Positions 1 through 8,761 of a DNA stretch of 38,714 nucleotides are shown in pieces. The position numbers and the translations under genes were made by a program. The notes under the pieces are model-generated. The model was not told the origin of the DNA. It saw only the letters and a list, made by a program, of their open reading frames with translations, and searched no databases. Origin of the DNA: Flavobacterium sp. Its GTDB lineage: Bacteria; Bacteroidota; Bacteroidia; Flavobacteriales; Flavobacteriaceae. The first letter of the stretch is position 1, and the number at the start of each line of letters is the position of its first letter. The stretch lies in NCBI RefSeq assembly GCF_025352015.1, contig NZ_JANXUG010000031.1, positions 1-38,714 on the forward strand, written 5' to 3'.

Positions 1-615
1 CACAAGTTGTACACAATAGTATACGTTCCGGCAGGTGTTCCAGCAGGAACAGAAACTATTCCAGTAGCTGTATCAATAGATGGTACTGGAGCACCACCAA
101 TAGAAGATGCAGGAGTTGTTACTGTTATGTTTACTTGAGCAATAGTTGCAGGATTACCATTTAAAGTATCGTTACCATTACCGTTATTATTTAAAACATT
201 TCCAGCATTAGGAATACCCGTAGTTCCATTACCACCAGCAATAGCATCGTCTTGAGCGATGATAGCTGGAGCCGTAACAGTAATAGTTACCGTAGCGGGA
301 TCACAATTAGCTGGGTTTAATTTTTCGCACAAGTTGTACACAATAGTATACGTTCCGGCAGGTGTTCCAGCAGGAACAGAAACTATTCCAGTAGCTGTAT
401 CAATAGATGGTACTGGAGCACCACCAATAGAAGATGCAGGAGTTGTAATCGTAATATTAACTTGAGAAATTAAAGCATTAGTTCCATTTAAAGTATCGTT
501 ACCATTACCATTATTATTTAAAACATTTCCAGCATTAGGAGTACCCGTAGTTCCATTACCGCCAGCAATAGCATCGTCTTGAGCGATGATAGTTGCGTTT
601 GAAACAGTAACAGTA
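1..615 (-). repeat. Type A 327-bp (109-aa) coding repeats
   Basis: The unit contains CEKLNPANCDPATVTITV, QDDAIAGGNGTTG and NVLNNNGNGNDTLNG. Unit boundaries fall near 289 and 616, and one further unit runs off the left edge. Bases 1-119 are identical to 328-446, a spacing of exactly 327 bp (109 codons), which suggests recent duplication or gene conversion. Confidence 0.9.
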
Positions 616-3600
616 ACTGTAGCGGTATCACAATTAGTTGGGTTTATTTTTTCACAAATTTGATACGTTAGAATATAGGTGCCAGATGGAGTTCCAGGAG
701 CTACATTTACTGATCCAACTGAAACATTGAGCGTCACTCCAGCATTTGTGGAAGAAACAAAGGTGAGGTTAACATTACCTAAATTAGCTGAACTACTATT
801 AAGCGTATCATTCCCTAATACGTAAGGTAATGACTGACCACCAATAGCACCTACAATAGTAGCACCAATATCGTTCACTGCATCAATAACTGCTTTAGTG
901 ACAGTTACAGTTACGGTAGCCGTATCACAATTGGATGGATTTAATTTTTCACAGATTTGGTATGTTAAAATGTAGGAGCCAGCTGGAGTTCCAGCGGCAA
1001 CATTAACAGAACCATTAGATACATTTAAAGTAACGCCAGCATTTGCGGTAGAAACTTGCGTCAAGTTTACAGAAGCTAGAGTAGCTGTGGCACTATTTAG
1101 AATATCATTACCTAATACATTTGATAACGATTGACCACCTGTAGCGCCAACAATTGATGTGCCAATGTCATTAACAGCATCTATAATAGCGTTAGTAACA
1201 GTAACAGTTACGGTAGCCGTATCACAATTGGATGGATTTAATTTTTCACAGATCTGGTATGTTAAAATGTAGGAGCCAGCTGGAGTTCCAGCGGAAACAT
1301 TAACAGAACCATTAGATACATTTAAAGTAACGCCAGCATTTGTAGTAGAAACTTGAGTCAAGTTTACAGAAGCTAATGCAACTGGTGCTCCATTAAGAGT
1401 ATCATTAACCAAGACATTAGCTAAAGATTGACCGCCACTAGCACCAACAATAGAAGTACCAGAATCATTTACGGCGTCAATTATAGGTTTAGTAACAATA
1501 ATTGTTACAGTTGCTGGATCACAGTTAATTGCTGGGTTTAATTTTTCGCATAAATTATAAACTATGGTGTATGTTCCAGCTGGTGTACCCGCAGGAATAG
1601 AAACTTGTCCAGTAGTTGTATTTATAACGGGCACTGGATTACCACCAATAGAAGTTGCAGGAGTAGTTACCGTAATATTAACTTGACTAATTTGAGCTTG
1701 AACACCATTTAAAGTATCTGCACCACTTCCGTTATTGTTTAGTACGTTACCAGCATTTGGATTCCCTGTTGTTCCATTACCACCCGCTAAAGCGTCATCT
1801 TGTGCTACAATAACAGGACATTTAGTAATAGTAAAAGGAAAGTTGCATCCAGTACTACCTGAAGGAACAGCGTAGTAAGTAGCAGTTGAACCTGAAACAA
1901 GAGGAATTGGATTGGCATCTGTATATTGAATTGAATTAACCGTTACTGGGAATGTATTATAAAATAATGATCCCAGCGGAAAATTGGATGCAATTTGAGA
2001 AGTTCCAACACTTGTGCTAGCACTACAATATGAAAAATGTCGCGTATAATCAGCATTTTGGCAGTTTTGTGAAACATAACTAGTACCATTAATGGCTATA
2101 TTCAAAGGAGTTGGAATTGGTTCACCAATACAACTGCCGTTTTGAGTATATCCTTGAATTAAAGTGGTATTATTTAAAGAAATACCAGTAACGCTTCCTA
2201 ATCCTGAAGAAGTTCCGTTAACACCCAATGTGTTTCCACAAGATGCATTACTTAAAATAGCACAATCTGTTGTAGATTTTAATTTAAAAGTTAATCTAGC
2301 TAATAATGTGCTTGGATTGACAGGTAAAACCAAAGTTCCAAAATCCCAAACAATCGATCCCGTTCCACCTAAACTAGGATTAAAAGAGATATTGTTTGGA
2401 GTTGGAGTTCCTTGAGGACTAAAAATAGTTCCTATCGCGCTTCCGGCAACATAAGTTGCATTGTAAGGAATGGGAACAATTAATTTGTAATTATTCACAG
2501 CTTCAGTACCTGTATTTTTTATATCAATAGTAAATCCGGCATCTTGCCCAGGTAATATGGTGTAAGGTTGTACTGCAGGTGAACCGTTGATGGTTGTGGC
2601 AGAAAGTAATTCTCCAACTTCTGGAATATAGGAGTCAACAGACATTGCAATGGTGTAAATAGAATACGTATCTCCATTGGTACCATATAAAAATTTTGTA
2701 TCTGTCTGTCCATTTCCAATAATACTATTGTTGGTATTTGGTATGTTAACAATACCGATGTCAATACCCGTATTATTGACTAAATTGGGATTTCGAGTTC
2801 CAGGAACAGTTATCGACGAATTGAAGAAATTATCTGGATTGGGAACTATACCGTTACTATTTCGACTTAAGGAGGTATAATTTGTGGTATTAAGATTTCT
2901 CATTTTAAAATAATCTCCCGTAAAACCTACGTCGCCTTCACTAGCCATGAAACCAATTTTCATCCCTACATTCCCCGATTGTACTGTATTAAAACCAGAT
3001 ACAGGTAATTCAATTCCTGCAGCTGAATTTCCAGCATCAACATAGGCATAACCGTCAAAAATAGTTATGTCTCTATATTTCATTTTTGAGTTTTGATAAA
3101 TAACTATCATACCCCAACCTCCAGAGAATCCCGTTCCACTAGTTTGACCACCTTCTAAAAGTGCCATATCAGCTAAAGTATATTTACCTATACCATTTTG
3201 TCTAACATAATCAGTAACTTCAGCATAGGCAGCATAAATATCGTCTTCAGTATTCGAAGGATAATAAATGTCTGTTGCAGCTGCTGTAATATCAGTGTAT
3301 GTACTTGCTGTAGGTCCTTTAAATTTAACTACTCTTTTGTTAAAAGTTTTTGTTACACTATTTTTAGTAACATTAAATGTCAAGTTTGGAGAACCTTTCC
3401 CAGTCCAATACAAACCTGCAAAAACAATGTTTGAACAAGACGGAATAGAACCATTTTCTGAAGCAATATCAAAGGTAGAAGATGATGAATTAAAAGTGTT
3501 TGGATCACTATCAGTATCAACATAAACCATTGCATTGTTATTATTGTTTGTCGTTGCAGAATAATTCTGAAGCGTCAAACATGTATTGCCCAACATAGTG

Positions 3601-3773
3601 AAATCACCTTTCACATTGTAAATCTTTTTAGTTGGACTAAATTGAGAAGTTCTTTGGGTAAATGCTTTTTTAACTTGAGCATTACTTGTAATAGAAAATC
3701 CTAATAGAATAACTAATAATACAAATAAGTGTTCAAGTTTTTTTACGATTGAGGTAAAGTATAAATTTTTCAT
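1..3773 (-). CDS. Large secreted Ig-like repeat protein (adhesin-like), C-terminus beyond window
   Basis: The minus-strand frame is open from an ATG at 3773 to the left edge, about 1257 codons, so only the N-terminal part is visible. Residues 1-32 form a signal peptide: a basic start (MKNLYF..IVKKLEH), a hydrophobic core (LFVLLVILLGFSI) and a likely cut after SNA. A non-repetitive region of about 600 residues follows, including FAGLYWTGKGSP and GGWGMIVIYQNSKMKYRD, as in large Bacteroidota surface proteins. From about codon 650 the protein is a tandem array of beta-sandwich-like repeats ending PAGTYTIVYNLCEKLNP.NCD. Proteins of this build are usually exported to the surface and often end in a type IX secretion signal, which cannot be seen here. 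The small secreted protein gene lies 21 bp upstream on the same strand, so the two are probably co-transcribed. Adhesion or gliding is inferred from architecture only. Confidence 0.85.
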   Translation of the reverse strand, partial: MKNLYFTSIVKKLEHLFVLLVILLGFSITSNAQVKKAFTQRTSQFSPTKKIYNVKGDFTMLGNTCLTLQNYSATTNNNNNAMVYVDTDSDPNTFNSSSSTFDIASENGSIPSCSNIVFAGLYWTGKGSPNLTFNVTKNSVTKTFNKRVVKFKGPTASTYTDITAAATDIYYPSNTEDDIYAAYAEVTDYVRQNGIGKYTLADMALLEGGQTSGTGFSGGWGMIVIYQNSKMKYRDITIFDGYAYVDAGNSAAGIELPVSGFNTVQSGNVGMKIGFMASEGDVGFTGDYFKMRNLNTTNYTSLSRNSNGIVPNPDNFFNSSITVPGTRNPNLVNNTGIDIGIVNIPNTNNSIIGNGQTDTKFLYGTNGDTYSIYTIAMSVDSYIPEVGELLSATTINGSPAVQPYTILPGQDAGFTIDIKNTGTEAVNNYKLIVPIPYNATYVAGSAIGTIFSPQGTPTPNNISFNPSLGGTGSIVWDFGTLVLPVNPSTLLARLTFKLKSTTDCAILSNASCGNTLGVNGTSSGLGSVTGISLNNTTLIQGYTQNGSCIGEPIPTPLNIAINGTSYVSQNCQNADYTRHFSYCSASTSVGTSQIASNFPLGSLFYNTFPVTVNSIQYTDANPIPLVSGSTATYYAVPSGSTGCNFPFTITKCPVIVAQDDALAGGNGTTGNPNAGNVLNNNGSGADTLNGVQAQISQVNITVTTPATSIGGNPVPVINTTTGQVSIPAGTPAGTYTIVYNLCEKLNPAINCDPATVTIIVTKPIIDAVNDSGTSIVGASGGQSLANVLVNDTLNGAPVALASVNLTQVSTTNAGVTLNVSNGSVNVSAGTPAGSYILTYQICEKLNPSNCDTATVTVTVTNAIIDAVNDIGTSIVGATGGQSLSNVLGNDILNSATATLASVNLTQVSTANAGVTLNVSNGSVNVAAGTPAGSYILTYQICEKLNPSNCDTATVTVTVTKAVIDAVNDIGATIVGAIGGQSLPYVLGNDTLNSSSANLGNVNLTFVSSTNAGVTLNVSVGSVNVAPGTPSGTYILTYQICEKINPTNCDTATVTVTVSNATIIAQDDAIAGGNGTTGTPNAGNVLNNNGNGNDTLNGTNALISQVNITITTPASSIGGAPVPSIDTATGIVSVPAGTPAGTYTIVYNLCEKLNPANCDPATVTITVTAPAIIAQDDAIAGGNGTTGIPNAGNVLNNNGNGNDTLNGNPATIAQVNITVTTPASSIGGAPVPSIDTATGIVSVPAGTPAGTYTIVYNL
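616..1506 (-). repeat. Three tandem type B 297-bp (99-aa) coding repeats
   Basis: Units 616-912, 913-1209 and 1210-1506 are each 297 bp. They encode IDAVNDxGTSIVGATGGQSL, NVLGNDILN, VNLTQVSTxNAGVTLNVSNG and VNVxAGTPAGSYILTYQICE. The VND...VLxND pattern resembles cadherin-like or tandem-95-type repeats. Units two and three are nearly identical at the DNA level over their first 140 bases. Confidence 0.9.
1507..1815 (-). repeat. Diverged type A repeat, first of the array from the N-terminus
   Basis: This unit has the type A motifs (DDALAGGNGTTGNPNAGNVL) but an extra residue in NPAINCD and many base changes compared with the copies at 1-615. In protein order the visible array is therefore A, B, B, B, A, A. 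Confidence 0.75.
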
Positions 3774-3794
3774 ATAGTTTCTTTTTATCAATTT

Positions 3795-4334
3795 TTATTG
3801 ATTCTTATCTCCTTTGTCTATTTTATATAATAAGTTCAATCTACTATCGTAATGACCAATGTGACTAGAAATGTTTTCACTGGTCGTTGCAATGTTTGAT
3901 ATAAAATAAATGTATTTCAAATTAGGAAAATTTGAAAAAGCAGCTAAATCAATAATTGAATTTAATTCACTGGCATTATTAATTGCGATGGTAACAATTT
4001 CAATATGCTGTTTTGCAGTAATTGAATTATTGACCTGATTTAACGAACTTGCATCCGTAAAGAGATTAGTAGGCGCATCTCCATAAGTCTTTACTTCACC
4101 ATTATAAAAATAAATTGAAGATTGAACTTGAGTTACCAAAGCGTTCAGACGTTGAGCGTTGATAGTGCTATTGTTATTACTTGCAATACGAGCGGGAGCT
4201 CCGCTATTAACTGCCGACGAAAGAAATGAATTCATCTCTCTGACAACTACAGTACCATTTGATCTTGAAGCTTGAGCAAACACACTTGAATAAAAGGCGA
4301 CAAGAATTAAAATTAATAATAGTTTTTGTTTCAT
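3795..4334 (-). CDS. Small secreted protein of unknown function
   Basis: I do not recognise this 179-residue protein. The ATG at 4334 is chosen because the protein then begins with a clear signal peptide: MKQKLLLILILVAFYSSVFA, cut before QASRSNG. The frame is open upstream to an ATG at 4475 (226 residues), but that form would put 47 polar residues ahead of the signal peptide. The mature part is rich in Asn, Ser and Ala and has no cysteine. Its C-terminal half alternates predicted strands and helices (HIEIVTIAINNASELNSI, LKYIYFISN) without an enzyme motif I know. It ends 21 bp before the large repeat protein on the same strand, so a shared transcript and a role in export, folding or anchoring of that protein are possible. 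Confidence 0.7.
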   Translation of the reverse strand: MKQKLLLILILVAFYSSVFAQASRSNGTVVVREMNSFLSSAVNSGAPARIASNNNSTINAQRLNALVTQVQSSIYFYNGEVKTYGDAPTNLFTDASSLNQVNNSITAKQHIEIVTIAINNASELNSIIDLAAFSNFPNLKYIYFISNIATTSENISSHIGHYDSRLNLLYKIDKGDKNQ

Positions 4335-5026
4335 GACTTGACTTGTTTTATCAAACGATAAATTTGTTTGACGGTTAAATAATACATTTGGGCTATTTGT
4401 TTTCATAGAATTAGAATTTGAAAATAATTTTACAAAAGGGTTTTTGGGCTTGAAGTAGTTTTTGGATGTAGGCATTTAGGATAATAGTGATTTTGGGGTT
4501 TACTATTCGTGTGCTAAATTATATACTAAACCATCAATACACCCAAATTTTTCTACAAACAACTTAAAAACTCGTTCAAACGACAATTTTCTTTCATTTT
4601 AGAGCCGTAAATGTCTATTTATTCTTGTTTTTAATTTAATTTTTGACATTTCATTTGGGTTTTTAGGGTTATTTTTTTTATTTTTATTTTGTTTAACACT
4701 TCGAAAGTAGAAAGTTTAATTATAATTACCAAAAAAAATATCGATAAAGTGTATAATTTAATAGATAAAGTGCATTTTATTGTATAATTGAATATAAAAT
4801 TACTACAAAAATTATTAACAACAATCTGTTTATAACATTTTTTTATTTTTGTTTTTTTTTAAAATCCTTTGCTTTAAAATTGAACTATTTTGAAAAAAGT
4901 ATTTTCGTCTTATTTAATATTAAAAATTTTTAAAATAAATTTGTACGTTAGTCTTGTAGCTACTATTTCATACTAGATAATTATTAGCCTATATTGATAC
5001 TTTCAAAAAACAAAATAATCCAAACT
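4335..5026. other. AT-rich divergent intergenic region with direct repeats
   Basis: No convincing gene is seen between the small secreted protein and sixA. The stretch is very AT-rich with long A and T runs. It holds a 9-bp direct repeat GATAAAGTG at 4743-4751 and 4764-4772 (start to start 21 bp) and GTATAATT at 4751-4758 and 4782-4789. On the minus strand TAATTTAG at 4514-4521 is one base off the -7 consensus and could serve the small secreted protein and adhesin. Confidence 0.5.
4936..4943 (+). promoter_or_regulatory. Candidate -7 element for the polyphosphate operon
   Basis: TAAATTTG matches the Bacteroidota -7 consensus TAnnTTTG exactly, 84 bases upstream of the sixA ATG. No TTG lies at the expected -33 spacing, so support is partial. 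Confidence 0.35.
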
Positions 5027-5512
5027 ATGAAACAGTTACTACTCATTCGGCACGCTAAATCAAGTAGGGAAGCACCGTTACGTGACTATTATAGACCCTT
5101 GACAAGTAAAGGTGTTCAAGATGCACATTTGGTTTCATCGCATATTAGCAGTCACATTACAAATAAAATTTTGGTTTGGAGCAGTGCCGCAAAAAGAGCT
5201 TCAGAAACAGCACTTATTTTTGCACAAAATTTATCCTTTCCTAAAGAAAATATTGAATTTAAAGAGGAATTATATACTTTTGACGATGTCAAACTGGAGC
5301 AAATCATAAAATCATGTTCAAATGAATGGGAGCATTTAATGATTTTTGGTCACAATGAAGCCATAACCCATTTTGTTAATAAATTTGGAAACATTTTTAT
5401 TGACAATGTTTGTACTTCTGGATTTGTTACTATACTATTCGAACAAGAAACTTGGAATGACATCAATAATGGCATTACAAAAACTATTGTTTTTCCGAAA
5501 GATTTAAAATAA
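5027..5512 (+). CDS. sixA: SixA-type histidine phosphatase
   Basis: This is a 161-residue protein of the histidine phosphatase (phosphoglycerate mutase-like) superfamily, SixA branch. The RHA motif (R8, H9 in LLLIRHAKSS) holds the histidine that would carry the phosphate, and a second histidine sits in MIFGHNEA. Family members remove phosphate from phosphohistidine on signalling proteins or act on small phosphoesters. The frame is open upstream to a TTG at 4994, but the ATG at 5027 puts the typical MKQLLLIRHAKSS start at residue 1. The stop is 2 bp before ppk1, so the two are very likely co-transcribed, which suggests a job linked to phosphate or polyphosphate turnover. Confidence 0.85.
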   Translation: MKQLLLIRHAKSSREAPLRDYYRPLTSKGVQDAHLVSSHISSHITNKILVWSSAAKRASETALIFAQNLSFPKENIEFKEELYTFDDVKLEQIIKSCSNEWEHLMIFGHNEAITHFVNKFGNIFIDNVCTSGFVTILFEQETWNDINNGITKTIVFPKDLK

Positions 5513-5514
5513 AT

Positions 5515-7635
5515 ATGAGTAAAGAAACAGGTTTTCGTTATATAGACCGAGAAAAAAGTTGGTTAGCATTTAATGCCAGAGTTTTACAAGAAGCCGCCGA
5601 TGAAGCAGTACCCTTATTAGAAAGATTACGATTTATAGGTATTTTTTCAAATAATTTGGATGAGTTTTTTCGAGTGCGGTTTGCCGCTATTCGTCGGTTG
5701 AGTTTATCTGGAGTTACTGGTGAAAAGATTTTGGGTGGAATTTCAGCACAACAATTGGTTAAGGATATCACCGAAATTGTAATCCAACAACAGTCAGAAA
5801 GTTTGCAAATACTTCACGTTATTGAACATGAATTAGTTAAGAAAAACATCATCATTATTAATGAAAATGAAGTTTCAGGAGCTCATGAGAATTTTATAAA
5901 AGATTTTTTTATTCAAAAAATAAGCCCTGAATTGGTCACTATTATCCTTAATGATTTAGCCGAATTTCCTTTACTTAAAGACACTTCGGGCTATTTGGCA
6001 GTCAAAATGGTGATGAAAAGCAATCAAAAATCTACTATGTTAGGTTTGGTGAAAAAAGCAAAACAAGAAGTACATTATGCCATCATCGAAATTCCCAAAA
6101 ACACCAATCGAATTATAGAACTTCCCAATAAAGACGGCAAGCAATACTTGATCATGTTGGACGACTTAATCCGGTATAACTTAAGTAGTATTTTCAATAT
6201 TTTTGATTATCAAAGTATTTCGGCACACATGATAAAAATTACTCGAGATGCGCAACTCGACATTGATAGCGATATGAGTAAAAGTATGCTTGAAAAAATT
6301 GCTACTTCGGTTAAAGACAGGCGAATTGGAGAACCAGTTCGTTTTGTGTATGATAAATATATTGAAAAAGACACCCTCAAATTTATACTTTTCAAAATGG
6401 GAATTGATGCTTCCGATGGTGTCATCCCTGGCGGAAGATACCACAATCGACGGGATTACATGAATTTCCCAAACCTAGGCAGATTTGATTTATTGTATCC
6501 TACACGACTGCCACTTCCCGTTGAAGGCTTATCGTTAGACGGTAGCTTTTTAAACAAAATTGCCCAAAAAGATTATTTGGTAAACGCGCCATTTCAGTCG
6601 TTTTCATATCTTATCAAATTCTTACGTGAAGCGGCTTTAGATCCAAAAGTTACCTCTATAAAAATCACTTTGTACCGACTGGCAAAAAACTCTCAAATTG
6701 TGAGTTCACTGATTAATGCTGCTAAAAACGGAAAGAAAGTTACGGTACAAATTGAGTTGCAAGCGCGCTTTGATGAAGCTAGTAACATTTCCTATGCCGA
6801 GCAAATGCAACAAGAAGGTATCGAACTTATTTTTGGTATCAAAGGATTAAAAGTGCACAGTAAAATATGTTTGATTGAAAGGGTTGAAGCCGGCAAGATA
6901 AAACGATATGGCTTTATTTCTACAGGAAACTTTAACGAAAGCACTGCCAAAATCTATACTGATTTGACCTTGTTTACAAGCCATCAGCAAATACTAAAAG
7001 ATGTTTCAAAAATATTCGATTTCTTTGATGTTAATTTTAGAGTTCACCGGTACAAACATTTAATTGTATCGCCTCATTACACGCGTTCCAAGTTTTATAA
7101 ACTCATTGATAGAGAAATAAATAACGCTATTATGGGTCGGCCTGCATATATTAACTTAAAAATGAACAGTATTTCTGATTACCCTATTATTGACAAATTA
7201 TACGAAGCGAGCAATGCTGGTGTCAAAATCAAACTGCAAGTTCGAGGTATATGCTCCTTAATTCCTGGCGTAAAAGGAATGAGCGAAAATATTGAAGCCG
7301 TTAGTATTGTAGATTACTTTTTAGAACACACGCGTTCCTATATTTTTTGCAATAATGATGACCCAGAAGTTTATATTTCGTCAGCCGATTTTATGACTAG
7401 AAACCTTGATGGTAGAGTAGAAGTAACTTGTCCTATTTATGACCAAGAAATAAAAAAACAAATTATAGACACCTTCAACATAGGTTGGAAAGGAAATGTA
7501 AAAGCCCGGTTTCATTCTGAAAAATTTGAAAACAAATATAGAATTCGTACCAAAGAGGAACCCGTTTTTAGAGCCCAACATGAAATGTACAATTACTACC
7601 GAGACAGATTAGAAGTAACCCAAAAAAAGCAATAA
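5515..7635 (+). CDS. ppk1: Polyphosphate kinase 1
   Basis: At 706 residues this is a full-length PPK1, which reversibly transfers the terminal phosphate of ATP to polyphosphate. The N-terminal domain has NNLDEFFRVRFAAI near residues 44-57. The catalytic half carries the two family histidines: His448 in LKVHSKICLI, the probable phosphohistidine, and His605 in LEHTRSYIF. Their spacing of 157 residues equals that of E. coli His435 and His592. FISTGNFNESTAKIYTD and SADFMTRNLDGRVEV are the usual phosphate-binding and C-terminal motifs. The gene sits between sixA (2 bp) and ppx (38 bp), so polymer synthesis and breakdown appear to be encoded together. No defect is seen. Confidence 0.97.
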   Translation: MSKETGFRYIDREKSWLAFNARVLQEAADEAVPLLERLRFIGIFSNNLDEFFRVRFAAIRRLSLSGVTGEKILGGISAQQLVKDITEIVIQQQSESLQILHVIEHELVKKNIIIINENEVSGAHENFIKDFFIQKISPELVTIILNDLAEFPLLKDTSGYLAVKMVMKSNQKSTMLGLVKKAKQEVHYAIIEIPKNTNRIIELPNKDGKQYLIMLDDLIRYNLSSIFNIFDYQSISAHMIKITRDAQLDIDSDMSKSMLEKIATSVKDRRIGEPVRFVYDKYIEKDTLKFILFKMGIDASDGVIPGGRYHNRRDYMNFPNLGRFDLLYPTRLPLPVEGLSLDGSFLNKIAQKDYLVNAPFQSFSYLIKFLREAALDPKVTSIKITLYRLAKNSQIVSSLINAAKNGKKVTVQIELQARFDEASNISYAEQMQQEGIELIFGIKGLKVHSKICLIERVEAGKIKRYGFISTGNFNESTAKIYTDLTLFTSHQQILKDVSKIFDFFDVNFRVHRYKHLIVSPHYTRSKFYKLIDREINNAIMGRPAYINLKMNSISDYPIIDKLYEASNAGVKIKLQVRGICSLIPGVKGMSENIEAVSIVDYFLEHTRSYIFCNNDDPEVYISSADFMTRNLDGRVEVTCPIYDQEIKKQIIDTFNIGWKGNVKARFHSEKFENKYRIRTKEEPVFRAQHEMYNYYRDRLEVTQKKQ

Positions 7636-7673
7636 CTCCAATCAAATAACCTTATAAAAGCATTATTTAATTA

Positions 7674-8564
7674 ATGATTTCAATAAAAAAATATGCCGCT
7701 ATCGATATTGGTTCCAATGCCATGCGATTGCTTATTACCAATATTGTAGAACAAAAAAATGCACCTACTCAATTTAATAAAAGTGCTTTAATACGAGTGC
7801 CCATTCGGTTGGGGCAAGACGCATTTACCGTTGGAGAAATCTCTGAAGAAAATATCAACAGAATGGTTGATGCTATGAAAGCTTTTAAATTATTGATGAA
7901 AGTTTATAAAGTAGAAAAGTACAAAGCCTGCGCCACATCAGCTATGCGAGAGGCCTACAATGGCAAAGAGGTTGCCAACATTATCAGAGAAAAATGCGAT
8001 ATCGATATTGATATTATCGACGGAAAAATTGAAGCGACTATTATTGCTTCTTCCGATTTGCATGACTTCATAAAAACCGATCAAACGTATCTCTATGTAG
8101 ATGTTGGCGGCGGAAGCACAGAGTTTTCTTTGTTTACCAATGGCAAAATGATAGTTTCTAAATCCTTCAAAATAGGAACTGTACGCATGCTCAATAATAT
8201 GGTAAGCGATATTGTGTGGGACGAAATCGAAAAATGGATTAAAACCGTTACCGCCGATTATGATAATGTAATCCTTATAGGATCGGGCGGTAACATCAAT
8301 AAACTGTTCAAATTATCAGGAAAACTGCAGGACAAACCCTTGTCGTACCTATACTTAAACTCTCAATACCAATACTTAAACTCGCTTACTTACGAACAAC
8401 GCATCGCCGAATTAGCAATGAATACAGATCGTGCAGATGTTATCATCCCTGCCACAAAAGTTTACCTCAATGCTATGAAATGGAGCGGCGCTCGCCAACT
8501 CTTTGTGCCAAAAATTGGTCTTGCCGATGGTATCGTAAAAGCGCTATATCAAGGAAAACTATAA
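7674..8564 (+). CDS. ppx: Exopolyphosphatase / guanosine pentaphosphatase family (Ppx/GppA)
   Basis: This 296-residue member of the sugar kinase/Hsp70/actin superfamily has the two nucleotide-phosphate loops of the Ppx/GppA family: AIDIGSNAMRLLI at the N-terminus and YVDVGGGSTEFSLF near residue 140, plus a third glycine loop ILIGSGGNINKLFKLSG. It is about the length of the catalytic core and lacks the C-terminal extension of E. coli Ppx, as in many Bacteroidota. It would release phosphate from polyphosphate chain ends or hydrolyse pppGpp; the sequence alone does not decide which. Its place right after ppk1 favours polyphosphate. The next gene starts 2 bp after its stop. Confidence 0.92.
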   Translation: MISIKKYAAIDIGSNAMRLLITNIVEQKNAPTQFNKSALIRVPIRLGQDAFTVGEISEENINRMVDAMKAFKLLMKVYKVEKYKACATSAMREAYNGKEVANIIREKCDIDIDIIDGKIEATIIASSDLHDFIKTDQTYLYVDVGGGSTEFSLFTNGKMIVSKSFKIGTVRMLNNMVSDIVWDEIEKWIKTVTADYDNVILIGSGGNINKLFKLSGKLQDKPLSYLYLNSQYQYLNSLTYEQRIAELAMNTDRADVIIPATKVYLNAMKWSGARQLFVPKIGLADGIVKALYQGKL

Positions 8565-8566
8565 TT

Positions 8567-8761
8567 ATGAAAACATATCGAATCATTTGCCTCATTGTTT
8601 GCATACCCCTTTTAGGATTTCATATCTACAGTTTAAACTATCAAGATTTAAGCTTTTCAACTAATAAGGGGCATTATTTAGGAATAATTGCCATGTCTTT
8701 GGTAGGATTTGGTTTCCTAATTCAGATAATAAAGGATAGAAAAAAGGAATATACAAACTAG
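8567..8761 (+). CDS. Small two-helix membrane protein
   Basis: I recognise no family. The 64-residue product has two hydrophobic segments, IICLIVCIPLLGFHIYSL (about residues 6-23) and LGIIAMSLVGFGFLIQII (about 38-55), and a basic tail KDRKKEYTN, so a small inner-membrane hairpin is likely. The ATG at 8567 is 2 bp after the ppx stop, which argues for translation as the last gene of the polyphosphate operon. The frame is open further upstream inside ppx, but that extension is a shadow of ppx. Its TAG stop lies in the palindrome CTAG, whose other strand supplies the stop of the dnaX long form. Confidence 0.65.
   Translation: MKTYRIICLIVCIPLLGFHIYSLNYQDLSFSTNKGHYLGIIAMSLVGFGFLIQIIKDRKKEYTN

Noticed and set aside
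1..1560. Possible CRISPR array because of regular repeats
   Set aside because: Units are 297 and 327 bp, coding and in frame. CRISPR repeats are short with unique spacers.
259..3525. Plus-strand ORFs of 60-90 codons across the left end
   Set aside because: They lie in other frames of the large minus-strand repeat gene, whose frame has a signal peptide and coherent repeats.
4335..4475. 47-residue N-terminal extension of the small secreted protein
   Set aside because: It would place a signal peptide in the middle of the protein; the ATG at 4334 is the natural start.
8480..8566. Upstream extension of the small membrane protein into ppx
   Set aside because: Those codons are an out-of-frame reading of ppx, and the ATG at 8567 gives a normal membrane protein.
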